In this document: positions 27,604-33,545 of the stretch, piece after piece
Numbering within the stretch: the stretch's first letter is position 1
Layout of the letters: each line of letters opens with the position of its first letter
NCBI GenBank assembly: GCA_964585305.1
Contig: CAZPDM010000048.1
Location: forward strand, 1-33,545
Length of the DNA stretch: 33,545 bases
Source: CAZPDM01 sp964585305
Lineage (GTDB): Bacteria; Planctomycetota; Uabimicrobiia; Uabimicrobiales; JABWCH01
Reading direction: 5' to 3'
Notes under the pieces: generated by a model
The model's input: only the letters and a program-made list of their open reading frames with translations
The model's database searches: none
Told to the model about the DNA's origin: nothing
Position numbers and translations under genes: made by a program

Positions 27604-27610
27604 TGTAGCA
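27595..27610. promoter_or_regulatory. 16-bp perfect palindrome overlapping the -10 element
   Basis: TGCTACAATTGTAGCA is perfectly self-complementary and covers the -10 hexamer of the candidate promoter. This is the place expected for a dimeric repressor of a fatty-acid/ribosomal-protein operon. No known operator was recognised. Confidence 0.45.
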
Positions 27611-27634
27611 CTTCCCCTATTGGGAACAAAAAAA

Positions 27635-27695
27635 TTCTCAAAATGAGAAGAATGCCGTTTACATAAAACATTTAGTTAGTTTATCTTGCGGCATT
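27635..27695 (+). promoter_or_regulatory. Structured leader upstream of rpmF
   Basis: There are two stem candidates: TTCTCA with TGAGAA around AAA (27635-27649), and AATGCCG (27651-27657) with CGGCATT (27689-27695) closing a 31-nt loop. They lie in the predicted 5' leader and could serve autogenous control by L32 or simply fold. Confidence 0.3.
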
Positions 27696-27698
27696 ATT

Positions 27699-27704
27699 TA
27701 TAAT
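27699..27704 (+). promoter_or_regulatory. Second candidate -10 box (TATAAT) for rpmF
   Basis: A perfect TATAAT 29 nt before the rpmF ATG gives a predicted leader of about 23 nt containing the GAGG site. The -35 region (TTAGTT at 17 nt) is poor, and the surrounding DNA is A/T-rich. Confidence 0.35.
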
Positions 27705-27733
27705 CAATTTTATTTAGTTTTCGAGGTTTAACG

Positions 27734-27940
27734 ATGCCACTTCCAAAACGAAGACATTCTAATAGTAGAACCCGCATTCGCCGGTCTCATGATGCGCTTG
27801 TTGTCCCAGGTCATACTCGTTGCTCTCATTGCGATTCAATTATTCAACCTTTTACTATTTGTGATGTATGTGGGTACTATAAAAATAAACCCATGATCAA
27901 AATCAAAGAGAAGAAAAAAGACAAGCCTAAATCTAAGTAA
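27734..27940 (+). CDS. rpmF: 50S ribosomal protein L32 (zinc-binding form)
   Basis: This 68-aa basic protein starts MPLPKRRHSNSRTRIRRSHDAL. The L32 zinc ribbon is present with CSHC (Cys30, Cys33) and CDVCGYY (Cys43, Cys46). The Lys-rich tail KEKKKDKPKSK is typical. The ATG has GAGG 7 nt upstream. Its place before acpP and fabF matches the common rpmF-fatty-acid-synthesis linkage of bacteria, although plsX, fabD and fabG are absent here. Confidence 0.95.
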   Translation: MPLPKRRHSNSRTRIRRSHDALVVPGHTRCSHCDSIIQPFTICDVCGYYKNKPMIKIKEKKKDKPKSK

Positions 27941-27955
27941 CGAAAAACAGTGTGC

Positions 27956-27983
27956 AGCTATCTAGGGCTATCCCTAGATAGCT
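27956..27983 (+). terminator. 12-bp perfect hairpin between rpmF and acpP
   Basis: The arms 27956-27967 and 27972-27983 are exact reverse complements with a 4-nt loop, 15 nt after the rpmF stop. A run of six Ts (27994-27999) follows after 10 nt. It may attenuate read-through from rpmF into acpP-fabF. Confidence 0.55.
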
Positions 27984-28036
27984 AATCTAACCATTTTTTG
28001 AAAAGAATTTTCGTTTTTCAAAAGAAAGGGACTCCT

Positions 28037-28285
28037 GTGACCCGGCAAGAAATTATCGAAAAAATCAATAATATTGTTGCTGTCCGCACTAATTTTGATG
28101 TTTCAAAGTTGCAATTGGAAAGTAGATTTAAAGAAGATTTGGCAGCAGACTCTTTAGTTAAGCTCGATATTATTATGGAAGTTGAAGAGACTTTTCAATT
28201 AACTATTCAAGATGAAGACACAGAAACTATTAAAACTATTGGAGACGCAGTTAATTATATTGAAAAACGGCTTAATGGAAAGTAG
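28037..28285 (+). CDS. acpP: Acyl carrier protein
   Basis: This protein has 82 aa from a GTG at 28037, supported by AAAGGG 6 nt upstream and by alignment with normal ACP length. A TTG further upstream (27998) would add 13 residues with no homology. The helix bundle is acidic and DSL (Ser39) is the phosphopantetheine site, in the context LAADSLVKLDIIMEVEE. The canonical DSLD becomes DSLVKLD. It carries growing acyl chains in type II fatty-acid synthesis and is followed at 9 nt by fabF, its condensing partner. Confidence 0.94.
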   Translation: MTRQEIIEKINNIVAVRTNFDVSKLQLESRFKEDLAADSLVKLDIIMEVEETFQLTIQDEDTETIKTIGDAVNYIEKRLNGK

Positions 28286-28294
28286 GGAGGAATT

Positions 28295-29539
28295 ATGAGT
28301 GAGAAACGCCGGGCTGTTATTACTGGATTAGGCGCGGTTGCATCTTTGGGGACAGAGATTCCAGCCCTATGGCAAAATTTGCTTCAAAAGAAAAGTGGTA
28401 TTGGGCTGATTAGCAAATTTAATGCTTCAGATTATACATGTCAAATTGCTGGAGAAGTAAAAAATTTCGACCCTACAGGAATTATTGACGCAAAAGATTT
28501 GAGAAGACTTGATTTATTTTCTCAATATGCTTTAGTTGCTGCTTCGAATGCTTTGAAAGATGCAAATTTTGAACTAGCAAAAGAAGATATGACAAGATTT
28601 GGGGTGATATTAGGTTCTGGAATGGGTGGGATGACCGAAGTAGAAGCTCAACAAATTGTAATTCGTGAAAAAGGGCCTCGTCGGGTCTCGCCTTTTTTCA
28701 TCCCTAAAGTAATGATTAACGCAATTAGTGCGGAAGTTTCTATCCGTTATGGATTTCAAGGCGTTAATTTTGTAACTTCATCAGCTTGTTCTTCTAGTGG
28801 CCATGCTATTGGCCAGGCTTTGCGTACTATTCAATATGGGGATGCTGATGTAATTGTAACAGGTGGTTCTGAAGCTATTATTACTCCCTTAAGCATCGCA
28901 GGATTTTGTTCCATACGTGCAATGTCTCAACGAAATGATGCCCCTGAAAAAGCCTCGCGTCCATTCGATAAAGATCGAGATGGATTTGTTATGGGGGAAG
29001 GTTCAGGAATTTTAATTTTAGAAGAATATGAACATGCTAAAAAGCGTGGGGCAAAAATATATGCTGAATTGCGTGGATATGGTGCTAATGGAGATGCCTT
29101 TCATATTACCGCTCCTTCTGCTACTGGCGAAGGTGCAATGCGTGTGATGAAATTAGCTTTACAAGATGGCTGTGTAAATCCAGAAGAAATTCAATATATC
29201 AATGCGCATGGAACTAGTACATTGCCTAATGATAAAATTGAAACTCTTGCGATCAAAAAATTATTTGAATCTCACTCTTATAAAATCCCTATTTCTTCTA
29301 CTAAATCTATGTTAGGCCATTTATTAGGTGCTGCTGGAGCCATCGAGGCTGTTGTAACAGCTTTAACTGTTTCAAATAATCAAATCCATGCTACAGCAAA
29401 TTATGAAACAAAAGATCCAGAATGTGATTTAGATTATGTCGGAGGAGATGCGCGAGAAGTTGTTGTAAAATATGCACTTTCTAATTCTTTTGGTTTTGGT
29501 GGCCATAACGTTTGTCTTTTGTTTGCAAAATTGCAATAA
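28295..29539 (+). CDS. fabF: 3-oxoacyl-ACP synthase II
   Basis: This 414-aa thiolase-fold condensing enzyme elongates acyl-ACP with malonyl-ACP. The catalytic triad is intact: Cys165 in TSSACSSSGHA, His305 in NAHGTSTLPND and His342 in SMLGHLLGAAG, numbered close to E. coli FabF (163, 303, 340). The GSGMGGM segment at 108-114 and the FGFGGHN C-terminal motif are also present. The ATG has GGGAGG 5 nt upstream. It lies 9 nt after acpP, so the two are co-transcribed, and ends before a strong terminator. Confidence 0.97.
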   Translation: MSEKRRAVITGLGAVASLGTEIPALWQNLLQKKSGIGLISKFNASDYTCQIAGEVKNFDPTGIIDAKDLRRLDLFSQYALVAASNALKDANFELAKEDMTRFGVILGSGMGGMTEVEAQQIVIREKGPRRVSPFFIPKVMINAISAEVSIRYGFQGVNFVTSSACSSSGHAIGQALRTIQYGDADVIVTGGSEAIITPLSIAGFCSIRAMSQRNDAPEKASRPFDKDRDGFVMGEGSGILILEEYEHAKKRGAKIYAELRGYGANGDAFHITAPSATGEGAMRVMKLALQDGCVNPEEIQYINAHGTSTLPNDKIETLAIKKLFESHSYKIPISSTKSMLGHLLGAAGAIEAVVTALTVSNNQIHATANYETKDPECDLDYVGGDAREVVVKYALSNSFGFGGHNVCLLFAKLQ

Positions 29540-29595
29540 CAGGTTGCATCCTTTGTGGCTGACAACAGTTGGTAGAATTGAAAAAATCTACAATA

Positions 29596-29638
29596 AAAAA
29601 AGTATGTTGGTTCATCAGAAGAAACAACATACTTTTTT
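29596..29638 (+). terminator. Rho-independent terminator of rpmF-acpP-fabF
   Basis: The arms 29596-29609 and 29625-29638 are exact reverse complements (14 bp), with a 15-nt loop and the A6/T6 ends giving a T-tract. It starts 57 nt after the fabF stop. Confidence 0.8.
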
Positions 29639-29724
29639 ATCGAAAAAATACACATATCAGAAAATTTCTATAAACAGCCTGGATAAGACTAAGCCAAACG
29701 AAGCTAAGTTTAGGAAAAAAACTT

Positions 29725-31212
29725 ATGAATTTTGAGATTGCAGTGGTTAAAGGCAAATGGGCTGGTCTTCGGAAGGAGATACTTCCCCAAGGAAAAGTTT
29801 GTATTGGTCGTGACCCAGCATCTTGTGATTTTACAATAGAAGACCCGCTACTTTCCCGACGACATTGCTTGTTAGAATATGATGGAGAACAATTTAAACT
29901 GACCGATTTAAAAAGTCGTAATGGAACATACATAAATGGACAGAGGATTCAAGAGCTTATTTTAAGTCCTAATGATGAAATAAAAATTGGTCATCATGTA
30001 ATCTATCTCCAGGCCGTTCAAATTCCAGTAGAAACTGGACAACAAGCAGTCGTTGGTGTATGCAGTCATTGCCAAAAAAAATTATTACAAAAAGATTTTC
30101 TTTCTCATCGTGCTGTGAAACAAGGAGCGAATTTATATTGCTCCCAATGTGCAGAAAAAATAATGCCATCGCCGCAAATTCCTACATCTTTACAAACTCG
30201 AGCAGGTATGCAGCCAAAACCCACTTTAGCCCCTAATGTTCAGCGTGCTCAACCGGTTTCAAGAAATGTTCCAGTAGCTAAGAGCAATGTGGGGACGACT
30301 AAAGAAGCTCAACAACAGCCTCCTCAACCGCGTAAAAAAATAAATGTTAGCGAAGAGTTGACTGTTGCTGTAAACCCTGAATTGCCTACCGGTACACCAC
30401 AAAGTATTGGGCAATACCAAATTTTAGAAATATTGGGTGAAGGAGGAATGGGGTTTGTTTATAAAGCTCAACACAGCTTTCTAGGCACTACAGTTGCTAT
30501 AAAAGTTATAAAAGAAGAATTTATTTCCCATACAGAAGTTCTACAAAGATTTCTTTTAGAAGCACGAGTTGGAGTTGGTCTTGATCATCCCAATATTGTT
30601 AAAATTTTAGATGCTGGTGAAGTTGAAGGAGTATATTTTATCTCTATGGAATATTTCCCAGGACAAAATTTGGCAACATTGGTAAAATCAAGGGGACCTA
30701 TTCAATATTCAACAGCTTTGCAATGGGGAATACGGCTTGCTGATGCACTTCATTATGCTCACCAAAAGCAGATTATTCATCGGGATGTGAAACCTTCTAA
30801 TATTTTGGTCAACCAAGAAGGTATAGTAAAGTTGGCTGATTTTGGCTTGGCAAAAGCTTGGCAGAAGGCTGGAGCACCACAACTTACTGCTGCAGGACAA
30901 ATGCTTGGAACAATTCAATATATTTCTCCTGAGCAATTGGAAAATTCTAAAGATGTTGATCCACGTGCGGATATTTTTTCTTTAGCAGCCTCTATTTATT
31001 ATGTACTTGTTGGAACACCACCATTTGGACAAGATCCAATTGGAAAAGTTATCCACAATATCTTACATAGTGATCCAGCTCCTATTCAAAAACCAGGAAT
31101 TCCTAAAAGTTTTGTGGATGTCTTATTTAAAGGCATGGAAAAGAAAATGGCCCAAAGATATTCTTCTATGGCTGAATTTCGAGATGCTTTAATAAATGCT
31201 TCACAAAGCTAA
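29725..31212 (+). CDS. FHA domain - zinc ribbon - Ser/Thr protein kinase
   Basis: This 495-aa soluble protein has an FHA domain at residues 1-97, with GRD (28-30), SRRH (44-47) and NGT (66-68) for phosphothreonine binding. A small C4 zinc ribbon follows, with CSHC (113-116) and CSQC (139-142), then a Pro/Gln-rich linker at about 150-225. The kinase domain spans about 231-490 with GEGGMG (238-243), Lys260, HRDVKPSN (from 352), DFG (372-374) and SPE (401-403) in place of APE. All catalytic residues are present, so it should be active and is an RD kinase. No membrane span was seen, so the FHA may bind the autophosphorylated kinase or a substrate. The ATG has AGGA about 10 nt upstream. It has its own terminator, and its link to the fatty-acid genes is only positional. 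Confidence 0.95.
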   Translation: MNFEIAVVKGKWAGLRKEILPQGKVCIGRDPASCDFTIEDPLLSRRHCLLEYDGEQFKLTDLKSRNGTYINGQRIQELILSPNDEIKIGHHVIYLQAVQIPVETGQQAVVGVCSHCQKKLLQKDFLSHRAVKQGANLYCSQCAEKIMPSPQIPTSLQTRAGMQPKPTLAPNVQRAQPVSRNVPVAKSNVGTTKEAQQQPPQPRKKINVSEELTVAVNPELPTGTPQSIGQYQILEILGEGGMGFVYKAQHSFLGTTVAIKVIKEEFISHTEVLQRFLLEARVGVGLDHPNIVKILDAGEVEGVYFISMEYFPGQNLATLVKSRGPIQYSTALQWGIRLADALHYAHQKQIIHRDVKPSNILVNQEGIVKLADFGLAKAWQKAGAPQLTAAGQMLGTIQYISPEQLENSKDVDPRADIFSLAASIYYVLVGTPPFGQDPIGKVIHNILHSDPAPIQKPGIPKSFVDVLFKGMEKKMAQRYSSMAEFRDALINASQS

Positions 31213-31227
31213 AAAAATTCCTTCCAA

Positions 31228-31260
31228 AACATACCTATTAGAACTTCTGATAGGTATGTT
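31228..31260 (+). terminator. Hairpin after the kinase gene
   Basis: An 11-bp perfect stem (31228-31238 with 31250-31260) starts 15 nt after the stop. The following sequence is CATTATTTTATAG, only moderately T-rich. It probably ends the kinase transcript. Confidence 0.6.
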
Positions 31261-31342
31261 CATTATTTTATAGATTTCTTATTTTAAAATTTTCGTTTTT
31301 CGTTATTTTGATATTCTAGTATTTGAAAGGTAAATTATAGAT

Positions 31343-33545
31343 ATGGAAATAGGTATTGATATTGGTTCTATCAGTGTTGGTTCTATTATCCTCGACAAGG
31401 GAAATGTTTTAGGAAAATATTATTTCCCACATAAGGGAAATATTACAAATGCGTTGGAAAATTTGATTCAACAAATTGATCAGGATATATTACAAAAAAA
31501 TTCCTCCCCAAGTGCAAAAATTTGTATTACAGGAAAAGATGTTATTGCACATCCTTCTATTCCTTATCTTGATCCTATTGTTGCTATCACAGACGCTTCT
31601 TGTTATCTTTATCCCAAAGTACGCCACATTTTATATGTTGGGGGAGAAAGCTATACGCTTGTTCACGTAAAAGATCAAAGATTACAAAATTATTTAAGTA
31701 ATAGCTCCTGTGCCTCTGGTACTGGTGCGTTTTTGGAACAACAAGCAAGTCGCTTAGGAATGGATATTAGTACTTTTGCAAAACATGCAACTGATTTTTC
31801 TGGTGTTGCCCCACGTGTTGCAACGCGTTGTGCTGTGTTTGCTAAAACAGATATTATTCATTTACAACAACAAGGCGTAGATGTTAAAGCTATTGCAGCA
31901 GGGTTATGTGATAGTTTGGTTGATGGACTTGTTGAATCTTTATTTAAAGGCCAAAAACTAGAGGGATTGACAATAGTTACAGGTGGAGTTTCTTTAAATC
32001 AAAGAGTAACAAAAAGTCTTTCTGCGTATCTTGAATCTATGCTTGTTTGTGAATATTCTGCTCTTTTAGGAGCGTATGGTGCAGCATTATATGCACAAAA
32101 TAGCCAGGAAATTTCTCCTAAAATTTTATTAGAAGGAAGCATTTACAAAGAAGAAAATTGCCGCCCACAATTACAACTTTTAAGCCAATCTTATCCTGAT
32201 TTTGACTCGTTGATTACTCTAAATTATCATAATACAGAAATTACAATATATAAAACTCCTGAAACTTCCGCCGTTTATATGGGCATTGATATTGGTTCAA
32301 CCAGTACTAAAGCTGTAATTACTTCTCCTACAGGTAATATTTTATTGGGATTTTATACACGTACAGCTGGAAAACCTGTTGATGCGGTCAAAGATATTTT
32401 CCGTTGTATCCAAGAGTATATCCAAAAAGAAAATATACCATTGCATTTTCTAGGCGTTGGAACAACTGGTTCTGGCCGTAAACTTTTGAAAACAGCCTTA
32501 CGTGCGGATATGGAAATCAATGAAATTACTGCTCATGCGCGCGCAGCTATGTTTGTTTATCCAGAAGTAGATACCATTATTGAAATTGGCGGCCAGGATG
32601 CTAAATTTACACGTATTGCAAATGGTGCAGTAACAAATGCTGTCATGAATTATGTTTGTGCAGCAGGAACAGGTAGTTTTATTGAAGAGCAGGCCAAGCG
32701 TTTAAATATTGCAATAAAAGACTTTTCATCGTACGCATTAGCAGGAAAAGCTCCAATTACTTCCGAACGTTGTACAGTATATATGGAACGCGACATCAAT
32801 CGTTTAATTAGGCAAGGTTGGAAAGCTGAAGATATTGCAGCCGCAGTAATATATTCTGTAAGGGATAATTATTTAAATAAAGTTGTTGCAGGTGCGCCTC
32901 TCGGTGAACATGTTATTTTTCAAGGGGCTACTGCTCGTAACCGTGCTTTAGTTGCTGCTTTTGAGCAGTTTTTACAACGAGAAATAAAAGTTGTTCCCTT
33001 TGCACATTTGGCAGGTGCGTTGGGAATTTGTTTGAGTTTGATGCAGGAAGGCGTGAATAAATCTAGTTTTGTTGGGCTAAACTTTATTGATACTCCTGTA
33101 ACCTTACAAACAGAAACTTGCACGCTTTGTAATAATTCTTGTCGTATGACTGTCATTGAAACCCCAGATGGCAAAGAAGCCTTTGGAATGATGTGTGGTC
33201 GTGATTACGCTGAGAAAAAATATGTTGCCTTAGCCAAGCAACAATTTAATTTTTTGGAATCTTATAGTGATAAAAATTCTCAGCGCGGTATAGTGCTTAT
33301 CCCTTGTGCTTTGACGATGTATGAGTACTTGCCTATTTGGCGTAGTTTTTTTCAACGATTAGGGTTTGTTGTACGTGTAATTAAAACAGATCGTAAAAGT
33401 TTTGAGCAAGGAAAACAAATTGCTTCCGCAGAATTTTGCGCACCTCTTTTAACCGCACAAGGATTACTTTTCCGCGCTGCTCAACAAGCCGCTGATCTAA
33501 TATTCTTTCCTGTTTTTTATAAAGAACAAAATCAAAATTCTCAAC
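31343..33545 (+). CDS. Acyl-CoA dehydratase activase (2-hydroxyacyl-CoA dehydratase activator) with tandem ASKHA domains, cut by window edge
   Basis: The frame is open from ATG 31343 to the end of the window (734 codons), so the C-terminus is missing. Two BcrAD/BadFG-type ATPase domains lie in tandem: MEIGIDIGSISVGSIIL at 1-17 with SCASGTGAFLEQQ, then MGIDIGSTSTKAVI from about residue 313 with GGQDAKF and CAAGTGSFIEEQA. In activators such as HgdC, ATP hydrolysis drives electron transfer from a [4Fe-4S] cluster to the dehydratase. After the second domain come CTLCNNSC and MMCGRDYAEKK, matching the DUF2229-type region of the large fused activases (about 1400 aa or more). GAAAGG lies 12 nt before the ATG, a rather long spacing. 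It points to anaerobic amino-acid or aromatic metabolism; the real substrate cannot be inferred. Confidence 0.9.
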   Translation, partial: MEIGIDIGSISVGSIILDKGNVLGKYYFPHKGNITNALENLIQQIDQDILQKNSSPSAKICITGKDVIAHPSIPYLDPIVAITDASCYLYPKVRHILYVGGESYTLVHVKDQRLQNYLSNSSCASGTGAFLEQQASRLGMDISTFAKHATDFSGVAPRVATRCAVFAKTDIIHLQQQGVDVKAIAAGLCDSLVDGLVESLFKGQKLEGLTIVTGGVSLNQRVTKSLSAYLESMLVCEYSALLGAYGAALYAQNSQEISPKILLEGSIYKEENCRPQLQLLSQSYPDFDSLITLNYHNTEITIYKTPETSAVYMGIDIGSTSTKAVITSPTGNILLGFYTRTAGKPVDAVKDIFRCIQEYIQKENIPLHFLGVGTTGSGRKLLKTALRADMEINEITAHARAAMFVYPEVDTIIEIGGQDAKFTRIANGAVTNAVMNYVCAAGTGSFIEEQAKRLNIAIKDFSSYALAGKAPITSERCTVYMERDINRLIRQGWKAEDIAAAVIYSVRDNYLNKVVAGAPLGEHVIFQGATARNRALVAAFEQFLQREIKVVPFAHLAGALGICLSLMQEGVNKSSFVGLNFIDTPVTLQTETCTLCNNSCRMTVIETPDGKEAFGMMCGRDYAEKKYVALAKQQFNFLESYSDKNSQRGIVLIPCALTMYEYLPIWRSFFQRLGFVVRVIKTDRKSFEQGKQIASAEFCAPLLTAQGLLFRAAQQAADLIFFPVFYKEQNQNSQ

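Noticed and set aside
1..33545. Mobile element or prophage content
   Set aside because: No transposase, integrase, terminal inverted repeats, target duplications or phage genes were seen; the methyltransferase alone is not evidence.

Overview
The window is a bacterial, AT-rich draft-assembly fragment with two 100-N scaffold gaps. No rRNA, tRNA, CRISPR array or insertion sequence was seen. Lineage is uncertain. Several traits fit a Planctomycetota/PVC-type Gram-negative bacterium: an FHA-Ser/Thr kinase, a PEP-CTERM protein, a lipoprotein joining a phosphoesterase-like region to four CxxCH haem sites, an MshEN-like module, and topoisomerase IV and S4 proteins of the kind also common in Bacteroidota. 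The acyl-CoA dehydratase activase points to anaerobic metabolism. The lineage call is inference only.

Layout. (1) 1-669, minus: the N-terminal part of a DNA methyltransferase that runs off the left edge. (2) 740-4658, minus: parE-parC, overlapping by 11 nt. (3) 4777-14678, minus: a three-gene block of a giant single-pass membrane protein (about 1851 aa), a dynamin/SrfC-like GTPase carrying a tandem MshEN-like module, and an Hsp70/actin-fold (SrfB-like) ATPase. It ends at a clear intrinsic terminator. (4) 15102-18715, plus, divergent from the giant gene: a dynamin-like GTPase with three back-to-back acidic tandem-repeat arrays. Both scaffold gaps lie in these repeats and make one gene look like three. 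(5) 18757-24751: a Trp-rich orphan (minus), an S4 RNA-binding protein (plus), a PEP-CTERM protein, a tetrahaem lipoprotein, a DksA/TraR-type zinc-finger protein and a membrane-anchored SNase-like protein (all minus). (6) 24836-33545, plus: alaS, rpmF-acpP-fabF, an FHA-zinc-ribbon-Ser/Thr kinase, and a tandem-ASKHA acyl-CoA dehydratase activase that runs off the right edge.

Blocks 3 and 4 are the most interesting part: two large GTPases, an ASKHA ATPase and a giant membrane protein lie together. The GTPase/ASKHA pair resembles the SrfC/SrfB pair of enterobacterial srfABC loci. The giant protein and the repeat-bearing dynamin are additions I cannot match to a described system. A membrane-remodelling or envelope machine, possibly tuned by a cyclic dinucleotide through the MshEN-like module, is a reasonable hypothesis but is not shown by the sequence. 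Most gene ends carry perfect hairpins with 10-18 bp stems, only some of which have a U-tract.
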